DNA from: VXNE01 sp963668365
Lineage (GTDB): Bacteria > Pseudomonadota > Gammaproteobacteria > Pseudomonadales > Azotimanducaceae
DNA: 64,000 nucleotides
Assembly: GCA_963668365.1 (NCBI GenBank)
Contig: OY764266.1
Span: 2,108,001 to 2,172,000 of the forward strand
Reading direction: 5' to 3'
Below are positions 19,388 through 28,152 of the stretch, piece after piece (the first letter of the stretch is position 1; the number at the start of each line of letters is the position of its first letter). Made by a program: the position numbers and the translations under genes. The notes under the pieces are model-generated. The model had not been told where the DNA came from. It did no database searches and was given only the letters and a program-made list of their open reading frames with translations.

Positions 19388-19498
19388 CTCCCCTCCCGAT
19401 GCGCGGTGCGTTGCCGGCCCTGGTCGTCGTTCCTAAAATTAGCACGCCTGACGCGGGCGGGGGTAAGGTCGTCGGCGGAGCTTTCGGAGGTGTCGAGG

Positions 19499-20191
19499 AT
19501 GTGCGGGCGATTGAACGTCGTTTCGGACCCGCTCGTTGCGATATTCGTCGAACTGACGGGGGAACCCTATCCCGGCGAGGACAACCGCAACGCCGCCCCG
19601 ACCGAGCAGGTCTGGATTATCGGCCACTCCCGCGACGACTCGCGGCGCGCGACATCGGCCCGCTGGTGGCTGACGCCGTACTGGTCGAAGACCCTGAGCA
19701 CGCGCTACGCCATGTTCAACGCCCGCTCGGAGACCCTTGCCACGAGCCCCGCGTTCAGGGAGCCGTTCCGCCGCCGCCGTTGCGTCGTGCCCGTCTGCGG
19801 CTTCTACGAGTGGGCCGGCACCGGGTGCGGAAGGATGCCCTACTACGTCAGGCCGGCGGGAGAAAAGCCGATGCTGCTCGGCGGCGTCTGGGACCGGTGG
19901 CGCGACCCCGAGAGCGGCGTCGCCAGCGTGGGGTTCGCGGTGGTGACCGCGCCCGCCCATCCGAATCTCGCCTTCGTCCACGACCGGCAGCCGTTCATGC
20001 TGTCTTTCGACGCCGCCTGCGCGTGGATGGACCGGCGCACCCCGACGCAAGACCTTGCGGCGATGCTGGGTTCCGCGCTGCCAGACGCGCTGGACGTGGT
20101 GCCGGTGTCCACCCACGTCAACAACGCCCGCAACAAGGAGCCGCTCTGCACCGAGCCGATAGGGGAGGTGGTCGCGGTCGAGGCCGATTGA
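19499..20191 (+). CDS. yedK: SRAP/YedK family abasic-site protection protein
   Basis: The protein of 230 residues starts MCGRLN; after removal of Met the Cys2 is the catalytic residue that forms a stable thiazolidine link to abasic sites in single-stranded DNA (HMCES/YedK family). Other family marks are FNARSET, the catalytic glutamate in CGFYEWAG, and the histidine in VPVSTHVNNARN. The start ATG at 19499 has GGAGG nine bases upstream. The protein shields abasic sites at replication forks and belongs to an SOS-associated family, although I see no LexA box in the 110-bp gap upstream. It is divergent from the acyl-CoA dehydrogenase gene. Confidence 0.9.
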   Translation: MCGRLNVVSDPLVAIFVELTGEPYPGEDNRNAAPTEQVWIIGHSRDDSRRATSARWWLTPYWSKTLSTRYAMFNARSETLATSPAFREPFRRRRCVVPVCGFYEWAGTGCGRMPYYVRPAGEKPMLLGGVWDRWRDPESGVASVGFAVVTAPAHPNLAFVHDRQPFMLSFDAACAWMDRRTPTQDLAAMLGSALPDALDVVPVSTHVNNARNKEPLCTEPIGEVVAVEAD

Positions 20192-20200
20192 AATCCGTCT

Positions 20201-20419
20201 TCAGGATTGGTGGGCGAGCGCGAGAAATTCGGCGGGCGAAACAACCTGAATTCCTCGCCATGGATTGAGCGAGAGCACATCGGCGTCGCCACTGACGATG
20301 ACATCGCTTTCGGAGTCGAGGGCCAAGGCAAGGAGCCGGTTGTCGCTCGGGTCCCTGCAATCTGTCACCTCCGAGATTACCGAGACGAGGGTCGTCACTT
20401 GAAGGAGGCGTCGAAGCAC
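20201..20419 (-). pseudogene. C-terminal remnant of a PIN-family toxin (COG1569-like)
   Basis: The 72-residue frame matches the second half of COG1569-type PIN toxins: SEVTDCRDPSDNRLLALAL, then SDVIVSGDADVLSLNPWRG and a final VVSPAEFLA. The first half, with the N-terminal catalytic aspartate, is absent; upstream in the same frame about 22 more codons read through before a stop, without family sequence. GTG 20419 has AAGGAGG eight bases upstream, so a short peptide could still be made, but it would lack a full PIN active site. It overlaps the promoter region of the oppositely oriented large helicase gene, so that region may have truncated it. No antitoxin gene is beside it. Confidence 0.65.
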
Positions 20420-20491
20420 TAAGCGATCCTCCTTCCAAAACGCAGATGCCGCTTTGTACGATTGTGCGTGTCGAAAGTAACCGGCCTGTCA

Positions 20492-23400
20492 ATGCGCTGC
20501 ATCTCAATTGACCTGGAAGTTGGGAAACGCGACGGACGTATATTTGCTTTCGCCGCGGTCGATGAAGGAACGGGAGCGGCGCTGACGTTCCCGAAAGGGA
20601 ACCTTCGCTCCGCCGGCCTGCATGCGGCGTTGGCGCAACTGGATGACTTCGCCGCGGGCGGCGACTGTCTTGTCGGTCATAACCTGATCGACTTCGACAT
20701 TCATCATCTTGCAGCAGCCGCGCCCGAACTTCGCTTGTTGGCCATGCCAATGTTGGACACCTTGCGATTGAGCCCGCTGGCGTTCCCCGCCAACCCGTAC
20801 CACCACCTCGTCAAGCACTATCAAGATGGCGGCTTGGTGCGCGGCCAGATCAACGACCCCAAACTCGACGCTCGACGGGCCCTTGAACTCCTCACCGACG
20901 AGCGCAACGCACTATCCCGCGTCGCCCCCGACCTCCTTGTTGCCTGGCACTGGCTGACTACGAAATCTGACGGGGGCAAAGGGTTCGATACCTTCTTTTC
21001 GGGACTGAGGGATGCTCCCCGCCCAGCCGATACGGAAGCTGGAGACGCGATCAGCCGACGCTTGGCCGGGAATGTCTGCGTCGGTCGGGGGCGGCAGGCC
21101 ACGGCGGACGGGCGGGCCGGTTGGCCGCTGGCCTACGCGCTCGCGTGGCTTTCCGTCGCCGGCGGCAATTCGGTCATGCCGCCCTGGGTGCGCCATCGGT
21201 TTCCGGCAGCCGGGGTCCTCGTTCGGCATCTTCGGGACGTGCCATGCAGGGATGCCGGCTGCGCTTGGTGTCGCGAACGCCACGATGCGGTGAAGGAACT
21301 CAAACGGTGGTTCGGCTTCGACGATTATCGCGCCAGGCCGGCGACGGACGCTGGCCACTCGATGCAGCGGGCGATCGTGGAAAAGGCCATGGCCGGAGAC
21401 CATGTTTTCGGCCTGCTGCCCACCGGCGCCGGCAAGTCGCTCTGCTACCAGATCCCGGCGTTATCCCGCTACGACAAGACCGGTGCGCTCACCGTGGTGA
21501 TCTCGCCGCTGGTCGCGCTTATGGCCGACCAGGTCGCCGGCCTCGAAGCGCGGGGCATCGGCTCGTGCGTTACGGTGAACGGCATGTTGTCCATGCCGGA
21601 ACGCGCCGACGCGCTCGACCGGGTGCGCTTGGGCGATGCCGCGATTCTGCTGATCTCGCCGGAACAACTGCGCAACCGTTCGCTCAGACGGACGCTCGAA
21701 CTGCGGGAGATCGGCGCCTGGGTGCTTGACGAAGCGCACTGCCTGTCGCGTTGGGGCCACGACTTTCGCCCCGACTACCGGTATGTCGGGCGCTTCATCC
21801 GGGAACGCGCGGGCGATTCGGCGCCGCCGCCGGTGATGTGCCTGACGGCTACGGCGAAACCTGATGTAGTGGCGGAGATACAAGCCTACTTTCGCGATGA
21901 GCTCGCCATAGATCTCTACACCTTCGACGGCGGCGCCCGACGCGAGAACCTGGATTTTGTGGTGCTGCGCACGGACCGCGCCGGTAAACTGGATGATATC
22001 CACCAGGTGCTGTTGGCCGATCTGCCGCCGGAGCAGCCCGGCGGGGCGATTGTCTATTGCGCCACGCGGCGGCATTGCGAAGACGTGGCGGAATACCTCA
22101 GTCGAAAAGGTCTCGCCGCCGCGCATTTCCACGCCGGGTTGCCGCCGGAGACGAAAAAGAACACCCAGCAGCGATTCATCGGCGGCGAGTTGCGGGTCAT
22201 CGCCGCCACCAACGCTTTTGGCATGGGCATAGACAAGCCCGATGTGCGGCTGGTGATTCATGCCGACATCCCCGGATCATTGGAAAACTACCTGCAGGAA
22301 GCGGGTCGCGCCGGGCGGGACCGGGAGTTCGCGCGCTGCGTTTTGTTCTACACCGATGAAGATGTGGAACGGCAGTTCGGGATGTCGGCGCGATCGAGGC
22401 TCACCCGCCGGGAAATCCACGGCATTCTCCGAGCGCTACGGAATATTGATCGCAAACGCCAACTGGAAGGGGAGGTGGTGGCGACCCCGGGCGAAGTGTT
22501 GGTCGAAGACGAGGACAATGCGTTCGAGCGCGACAGCGCGACGGACGACACGCGGGTGAAAACGGCGGTCGCGTGGCTTGAGGAGGCCGCCCTCCTGAGG
22601 CGCGAGGAGAACAGCGTGCAGGTATTCCCCTCGTCGTTGCGGGTGGACTCCGTGGTCGAGGCGCGGGACCGGCTCGCGGCCAGGAAGAACTTGACTCAAG
22701 CCCGCCGCGCGACCTTGCTAAAGCTGGTGCGCGCGCTGATCGCGGCGGACCCGGACGAGGGCGTGACCACCGACGAATTGATGGGCGTGGCGGGACTCGA
22801 TTCGGCGGGCGTGCGCCACGCCCTGCACGACCTGGAGTCTCTGGGCCTCGTGACCAACGACACGGCATTGACGGCGTTCGTTCACGCCGGCGTCGCGCGC
22901 TCTTCCGAGCGGCGGTTGCAGGAGGCCCGCGATCTGGAGACAAGCCTCATCGATCACATGCGGGAATCGGCACCGGATCTCCAAATTGGGGACCGCTCCG
23001 TCATGCATTTGCGCGTTGCGTCGCAGAAACTGAAAGACGGCGGCGTCACCCATGCGTTGCCGGACCGGGTGCTCCGGACTCTGCGTAGCATCTCCCAGGA
23101 CGGACGCGGCGACGACCGGGCGGAGGGAGGGTCAGGCGGCAGCATCGACGTGCGCCGCCAGGACCGGGAGACCGCTACCGTGACGCTGCGGCGGGGATGG
23201 CGGGCGCTCGTGCGCACGGCGGAGCTTCGCCGTTCCGCGGCGGGTCTTTTGCTCGACCACTTGCTGTCGGTGCTGCCACAGGGCCTTCGCGGCACGGACC
23301 TGCTCGCCGAAACAACGATGGGCGCGCTGCGCTCGGTTCTCGCGGACGACCTGGTGTTGAAAAGCGAAGGTTGGGACCTCGGCAAGCTGCTTGATCGCAG

Positions 23401-25666
23401 CCTGATCTGGCTTCACGAACAGGAAGTGATTCGGCTCAACAAGGGCCTTGCCGTGTTCCGTCCGGCCATGACCATCCATTTGTCGGACCAGCGCCACTCG
23501 GGCGGACGTCGGCGCGGATTCGCCGACGCGGATTTTGAACCCCTAAGGCTGCACTACCAGGAACAGGTGCTGCAAGTTCACGTCATGGCCGAGTTCGCCG
23601 CGCGGGGACTCGAGGCCATGGCCGATGCGGTCCGTCTGGCAATGGACTATTTCGGCATGGAGCGGCGGGCATTCCTCGATCGCTGGCTACCGAATCGGCA
23701 CGCCGAGATCGCTCGCGAGACGACGCCGGGCACTTGGCGTGCCATCGTCGAAGAATTGAGCCCCGTTCAACGGCGCATCGTCGCCGATAGCCGAGAGCAG
23801 ACCAACGTGCTGGTGCTCGCCGGACCAGGTTCGGGCAAGACCCGTGTGCTGGTGCATCGCATCGCCTACCTGCTGCGGGTCAGGCGGGAAAATCCACGAG
23901 GAATTCTGGCGCTCGCCTACAACCGCCACGCGGCCGTCCAGATTCGCCGACGCCTTCTGGACATGGTCGGTGACGATGCCCGGGGGGTCACGGTGCTCAC
24001 CTGCCACGCGCTCGCGATGCGTCTCGTCGGCGCGAGTTTCGGCGCCGTAAGGGGCATGGAAGAAACAAGGTCCGATGACGTCTTCGCGGAGGTCCTGCGC
24101 GATGCGGTGGCACTGTTGAGCGGCGATGGCTTGCCGCCGGAGGAAGCGGATACGCAGCGGGAAAGGTTGTTGGCCGGGTTTCGCTGGATCTGCGTAGACG
24201 AATACCAGGACATCGACCCGGATCAGTACGAACTGATTTCCGCCTTGGCGGGGCGCACCCTGGAAGAAGCGGATAGCAAGTTGACGCTGTTCGCGGTGGG
24301 CGACGACGACCAGAATATCTATGGCTTCAAGGGCGCGTCGGTGGCTTTCATCCGTCGCTTCAACGAAGACTATTCCGCCCGTCCAGCCTGGCTGACGGAG
24401 AACTACCGGTCATCGGCCCACATCGTCAACGCGGCCAATGCACTTATCGAACCTGCGCGGGAGCGCATGAAGGAAAGGCATCCCATCGAGGTCGACCGGG
24501 CCCGAAAGAACGAAGCGCGGGGCGGCGAGTGGACCGCGCGCGACCCCGTCGGTCAAGGCCGGGTGCAGATACTCCCGGCCGGACCCGACTACAGGACCCA
24601 GGCGATAGCGGCGATCATGGAGTTCCGGCGCCTGGAAGCACTTTCGGCGACCGCGGGCGATTGGGATTGGCGTAAATGCGCCGTCGTCGCGCGGCAATGG
24701 CAAACGCTGGACCCCGTGCGGAGCCTGTGCGAACTGGAGAACATTCCCGCGCAGATGGCCAACGACGATACAGGCTACTTCTGGCGGCTGCGCGAAACCC
24801 GACGATTGCTCGAATGGCTGCATGGCCGCGGCGGGCGCCTGGTGGGTGCAATGGCCCTTGATGACTGGGTGAACGCGCAGCCCGATGGGTACTGGATGGA
24901 TACCCTCCGGGAGGCCATCGCCGACTATCGACTTGAAGCTGGCGACGCCGAGAACCCCGTGGAGAGCTTCGTCGAGTGGCTCGCCGAATGGGGCAGGGAG
25001 TTTCGCCGCCGCCAGAACGGGCTCCTGATGCTCACGGCCCACCGCGCCAAGGGTCTGGAGTTCGACCATGTCATCATCCTCGACGGCGACTGGCGTCGCA
25101 CAAGCCGCGGTGAGGACCCGGATGCGTGGCGGCGCCTCTACTATGTTGCCATGACGCGCGCCAGGAAGACCCTGGCCCTGGCGCGAACGACCGCATCCAG
25201 GCAGACGGAAGAACGCAGGGGATTGGAGGTGCGTGACGAAGAAATGGGCGTTTCGCCGATGCCGGAACTGCGAGGCAACCGATCAGTATTGAAGCGCCCC
25301 TCCGTCACATATCCGCAAGTGCCGCCGGAACTCGACCTTCGTCGACAGTCGTTGCAGCTTGGGGACATCGACCTGGGTTTCGCAGGGCGACGTACTCCCA
25401 GGCACCCCATCCATGGTGCCATTCGCCGACTGGTTCCCGGCGACCAACTGTGGGTACGCACCGACACGACCCCTTGGGAGATAACAACCCGAACCGGGTT
25501 GCCGGTCGGCCGGTTGGCAAGGCAATACACACCGCGGGGCCAATTCCACTCTGCCCAGGTGAAGGCGGTCGTGCATTGGTGCCGCGAGGACAGCGAACCC
25601 GAATACCTGGACCACCTCCGCTGCAATGAATGGGAGGTGGTAGTACCGGAGTTCGTTTTTTCCTGA
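20492..25666 (+). CDS. Exonuclease-RecQ-UvrD fusion helicase (1724 residues)
   Basis: One protein joins three enzymes. Residues 1-140 form a DEDD-type 3'-5' exonuclease (SIDLEV with D7 and E9, GHNLIDFDIHH 62-72, DPKLDARRALEL). Residues 250-265 carry CRDAGCAWCRERH, a possible zinc site. A RecQ helicase follows: LLPTGAGKS (308-316), DEAHCLSRWGHDFRPDY, TATAKPDV and QEAGRAGRDREF. After a winged-helix-like stretch comes a complete UvrD/Rep helicase: AGPGSGKT near 1110, DEYQDIDPDQYELI near 1235, GDDDQNIYGFKGAS, LTAHRAKGLEFDHVI and YYVAMTRARKTL. It should resect and unwind DNA with both 3'-5' motors. ATG 20492 is taken as the start; TTG 20462 is possible and neither has a strong ribosome-binding site. 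It lies between toxin genes, suggesting an accessory or defence role. Confidence 0.88.
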   Translation: MRCISIDLEVGKRDGRIFAFAAVDEGTGAALTFPKGNLRSAGLHAALAQLDDFAAGGDCLVGHNLIDFDIHHLAAAAPELRLLAMPMLDTLRLSPLAFPANPYHHLVKHYQDGGLVRGQINDPKLDARRALELLTDERNALSRVAPDLLVAWHWLTTKSDGGKGFDTFFSGLRDAPRPADTEAGDAISRRLAGNVCVGRGRQATADGRAGWPLAYALAWLSVAGGNSVMPPWVRHRFPAAGVLVRHLRDVPCRDAGCAWCRERHDAVKELKRWFGFDDYRARPATDAGHSMQRAIVEKAMAGDHVFGLLPTGAGKSLCYQIPALSRYDKTGALTVVISPLVALMADQVAGLEARGIGSCVTVNGMLSMPERADALDRVRLGDAAILLISPEQLRNRSLRRTLELREIGAWVLDEAHCLSRWGHDFRPDYRYVGRFIRERAGDSAPPPVMCLTATAKPDVVAEIQAYFRDELAIDLYTFDGGARRENLDFVVLRTDRAGKLDDIHQVLLADLPPEQPGGAIVYCATRRHCEDVAEYLSRKGLAAAHFHAGLPPETKKNTQQRFIGGELRVIAATNAFGMGIDKPDVRLVIHADIPGSLENYLQEAGRAGRDREFARCVLFYTDEDVERQFGMSARSRLTRREIHGILRALRNIDRKRQLEGEVVATPGEVLVEDEDNAFERDSATDDTRVKTAVAWLEEAALLRREENSVQVFPSSLRVDSVVEARDRLAARKNLTQARRATLLKLVRALIAADPDEGVTTDELMGVAGLDSAGVRHALHDLESLGLVTNDTALTAFVHAGVARSSERRLQEARDLETSLIDHMRESAPDLQIGDRSVMHLRVASQKLKDGGVTHALPDRVLRTLRSISQDGRGDDRAEGGSGGSIDVRRQDRETATVTLRRGWRALVRTAELRRSAAGLLLDHLLSVLPQGLRGTDLLAETTMGALRSVLADDLVLKSEGWDLGKLLDRSLIWLHEQEVIRLNKGLAVFRPAMTIHLSDQRHSGGRRRGFADADFEPLRLHYQEQVLQVHVMAEFAARGLEAMADAVRLAMDYFGMERRAFLDRWLPNRHAEIARETTPGTWRAIVEELSPVQRRIVADSREQTNVLVLAGPGSGKTRVLVHRIAYLLRVRRENPRGILALAYNRHAAVQIRRRLLDMVGDDARGVTVLTCHALAMRLVGASFGAVRGMEETRSDDVFAEVLRDAVALLSGDGLPPEEADTQRERLLAGFRWICVDEYQDIDPDQYELISALAGRTLEEADSKLTLFAVGDDDQNIYGFKGASVAFIRRFNEDYSARPAWLTENYRSSAHIVNAANALIEPARERMKERHPIEVDRARKNEARGGEWTARDPVGQGRVQILPAGPDYRTQAIAAIMEFRRLEALSATAGDWDWRKCAVVARQWQTLDPVRSLCELENIPAQMANDDTGYFWRLRETRRLLEWLHGRGGRLVGAMALDDWVNAQPDGYWMDTLREAIADYRLEAGDAENPVESFVEWLAEWGREFRRRQNGLLMLTAHRAKGLEFDHVIILDGDWRRTSRGEDPDAWRRLYYVAMTRARKTLALARTTASRQTEERRGLEVRDEEMGVSPMPELRGNRSVLKRPSVTYPQVPPELDLRRQSLQLGDIDLGFAGRRTPRHPIHGAIRRLVPGDQLWVRTDTTPWEITTRTGLPVGRLARQYTPRGQFHSAQVKAVVHWCREDSEPEYLDHLRCNEWEVVVPEFVFS

Positions 25667-25690
25667 TCTGCGGGACATCGAGTCCTGTCA

Positions 25691-25719
25691 TTGATCAATG
25701 TCGATGCTAGCATTACTAT
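25691..25719 (+). promoter_or_regulatory. Candidate promoter of the VapBC pair
   Basis: TTGATC (25691-25696) and TACTAT (25714-25719) are separated by exactly 17 bp, a good sigma-70 pattern in an AT-rich patch. The -35 lies in a TTGATCAA palindrome, which could be a site for autoregulation by the VapB-VapC complex. VapB begins 37 bp downstream. Confidence 0.55.
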
Positions 25720-25755
25720 TTGCGTAGAAAGAATATTTCCGTAAGGATAAGATCG

Positions 25756-26013
25756 TTGGAAATCGCAAAGATCACGAGCAAGGGCCAAGTGACGATTCCA
25801 AAAGCCATCCGGCTGAAGATGGCCGTCGGGGAGGGTGATCGCCTGGGGTTCGAAGTGGATAGTGAGGGCGCGCTACACGCTTTCCCGATTCGAGACGCCG
25901 AGAAACCGTTGCGAGGATTTCTCGGGCAACACGCGACCGGCGAACCGATCGACAGCGAACGCATTGACGAAGGCATTCGCCGGCGGACGGTCGGGAAGTT
26001 CGCCCGGAGATGA
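25756..26013 (+). CDS. vapB: VapB-type AbrB/MazE-fold antitoxin
   Basis: The start is TTG 25756, with AAGGA eight bases upstream, giving 85 residues; an upstream ATG at 25720 would overlap the -10 region. The first ~45 residues are the swapped-hairpin AbrB/MazE DNA-binding fold, with the signature ITSKGQVTIPKAIR and VGEGDRLGFEV. The remaining tail (PLRGFLGQHATGEP and on) should wrap the toxin. It overlaps vapC by four bases (ATGA). The complex should bind its own promoter, and free antitoxin would neutralise the VapC ribonuclease. Confidence 0.88.
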   Translation: MEIAKITSKGQVTIPKAIRLKMAVGEGDRLGFEVDSEGALHAFPIRDAEKPLRGFLGQHATGEPIDSERIDEGIRRRTVGKFARR

Positions 26014-26417
26014 TCGCTTTCGACACCGATGTGCTTCTGCGCCTGCTGTTGGACGACGACGAGACCCAGTCCAGGCAGGTCGAAGCCGTCGTCGGTCAGG
26101 TGGCTGAGGCCGGCGACAGAATCCTGCTTGGGGACATTGTCCTGTGCGAGTTGTCCTGGGTCCTGCGATCCGTTTACGAGTTCGCGAAGGCGGATATCGT
26201 CGCTACGATCCGCCGACTGTTGACCGGTGAGGAGTTTGCATTCGTGGATCGGCGAGCCGTCAGTCAGTCTCTCGAGAGTTACGCGAATGGCGGCGCGGAC
26301 TTTTCCGACTACCTGATAGGGCAGTCGGCAACGGCCGCCGGCGCGACGACGACATACGCGTTTGATCGAGCCTTGCGCCGTTCGGTCGGATTCAGCCATC
26401 CGGCACCGGTACGATGA
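26010..26417 (+). CDS. vapC: VapC-type PIN-domain toxin ribonuclease
   Basis: This 135-residue PIN protein starts MIAFDTDVLLRLLL, with the first catalytic aspartate at residue 5. It continues with the acidic helix residue in LCELSWVLRSVYE, a DYLIGQSATAAGATTTYAFD block carrying the remaining acids, and ends with a short tail. Family members cut tRNA or rRNA and stop growth when the antitoxin is lost. The 4-bp overlap with vapB implies coupled translation. Length and motif order are normal, so the toxin looks intact, unlike the PIN remnant at 20201. Confidence 0.88.
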   Translation: MIAFDTDVLLRLLLDDDETQSRQVEAVVGQVAEAGDRILLGDIVLCELSWVLRSVYEFAKADIVATIRRLLTGEEFAFVDRRAVSQSLESYANGGADFSDYLIGQSATAAGATTTYAFDRALRRSVGFSHPAPVR

Positions 26418-26508
26418 TCTGTTCGCGTTGGAGGGCCGGGTTTGAAAAGGATGACTTGTCCCCGGCATATGTGATTTTCTTTTCCCGATCCCCAACGAGG
26501 CTCCCAAC

Positions 26509-28146
26509 ATGGAAGTGATGAACCCCTGCGGCGTATTCGAGGTGAAGTCGGCACCGCTGACGCCGCGCGCGGCGCTGGATGCGGACGCCACCGTCGGCCT
26601 GCTGGCCAACGACAAGAAGAACGCCGATGTGCTGCTCAAATGCGTGCAGCGGCACCTGTCCGAGCGTCTGGGGATCAGCAACTTTCGCTGGCTTCGCAAG
26701 GAAGCCACGAGACCGGCCGACCTCACGGAGGAGTTCACTCGCGGTTGCGACGCTGTCGTTGCCGCGGTCTGCGACTGAGGCTCGTGCACGTCGTGGTGTA
26801 TCCATGACTCGATCGAGCTTGAGAAGCTCGACATCCCGACGGTGGCGATCTGCACCGACGAGTTCTTCGCGCTCGCGAAAGCCGAGGCCCACGGCTGGGG
26901 CCTGCCGGGGCTCCCGATCGTGGTCGTGCCGCATCCGCTGGCCCGGCGCAACGACGAGGAGTGCGAGCGCTTCGCGGCGGACTCCATCGAAGAGATCGCC
27001 TCGGCGCTGACCGGCGACGCGGTCGAACTGGAAGCCGCCTACCGGGACAAGCGCATCGAGACCCGGGGGCGACTGCGGCATCGCTCGCTGTTCGAGTCCG
27101 ACTTCAATGCGCCGGACGCGCCGGAAATCATCAGGGCGCCGGACCGGCTGGACACCGTGAACCGGCTGTTCTATCAGCGCGGATGGACCGATGGATTGCC
27201 GATCGTTCCTCCGACTCCGGAACGCTGTCGCGCGCTTTTGGGCGAACTCGATCCCGGGGAACTCCTCGGTCTGGTCGAGCCGCGCCTCGGCCGCGCGACC
27301 ATCGGCAAGGCCGTCGCCAACGCGGCGATGGCCGGCTGCCGGCCGGAACACGTCCCCGTGGTGGCGGCGGCGACCCGGGCGATGTGCGATCCGCGGTTCA
27401 ATCTCAAGGCGCTGCAGTCGACCACGCACCCGTGCACCGTGATGTGCCTCGTGGGCGGCCCGATCTCGGAGGAACTGGATCTCAACGCGAGCTACAACGC
27501 CATGGGGCAGGGGCAACAGGCGAATGCGGTGATCGGTCGCGCGGTCCGGCTCGTCCTGACCAATATCGGCGGTGCCGCGCCCGGCGTCCTCGACCGCTCG
27601 ACCATGGGGTCTCCGGCCAAGTATTCGTTCTGTTTCGCGGAGAATGCAGAAGCGAACCCCTGGGAGACGTTGCATGCCGAACTGGGGCTCGACGACGATG
27701 CGAGCTACGTCACGGTGTTCGGCGCGGAAGGTCCGCACAACGTCAATGACCACCACGGGCGGACCGGGGAAGAGATTCTGCTGACGATCGCGGGCACGCT
27801 GGCATCGCCCGGAGCCAACAACTTCTACCTCGGAGGACAGGCCGTGGTCGTCATCGGACCCGAACATGCGGAGGTGATCGCAAGGGACGGCTTCAGCAAG
27901 GCCGACGTGAAACGCTACCTGAGCGACCGCGCGATCATTCCCCGTAGTCTTCTTTCCGAAGCGTCCATCGACCTGCTCGAGGCGCGCTTGCCGCACCACC
28001 TGCTCGGCCCGCGCGGACGCGACGGCGCGCGTTTCATCAGCGATCCCGACAACCTGATCGTGCTTGTCGCGGGGGGCGCGGGCCGGCACTCGGCAATCAT
28101 GCCGACGTTCGGACGTTCCACCGAAGCGGTGACCGAACGCATCTGA
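26509..28146 (+). CDS. UGSC-family selenoprotein with in-frame UGA (Sec90)
   Basis: From ATG 26509 the frame meets TGA at 26776-26778 and continues without a shift to 28146, giving 545 residues with selenocysteine at 90. Both sides belong to one domain: GLLANDKKNADVLL and GCDAVVAAVCD come before the TGA, and GSCTSWCIHDSIELEKLDIP and PIVVVPHPL after it. The motif is U-G-S-C, the mark of the UGSC (seleno)protein family, with a UxxC redox pair. A fused C-terminal region of ~350 residues begins near RGWTDGLPIVPPT. Substrate and pathway are unknown; the first domain has a faint likeness to the selenocysteine region of glycine/betaine reductase subunits. GAGG precedes the start. A hairpin just after the TGA fits a bacterial SECIS. 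A normal annotation would split this into two false genes (26509-26778 and 26842-28146). Confidence 0.88.
26779..26818 (+). promoter_or_regulatory. Bacterial SECIS-like hairpin directly after the UGA
   Basis: GTCGTGG (26790-26796) pairs over seven bases, with one G-U, with CCATGAC (26802-26808), leaving the loop TGTAT. An outer stem GCTCG (26780-26784) pairs with CGAGC (26814-26818). The apical loop begins 18 nt after the TGA and has G at its second position; remembered bacterial SECIS rules ask for a loop of 3-14 nt, about 16-37 nt after the UGA, with a G among its first two bases. All are met. It should bind SelB to insert selenocysteine. Confidence 0.75.
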
Positions 28147-28152
28147 CTCCGG

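Noticed and set aside
26776..26778. TGA read as a nonsense mutation that splits a pseudogene
   Set aside because: The residues after it (GSC) complete the UGSC motif, the frame does not shift, and a SECIS-like hairpin follows. Selenocysteine explains all of this better.
26392..28089. 565-residue open frame on the minus strand
   Set aside because: It is antisense to the selenoprotein and is arginine- and glycine-rich without domains.
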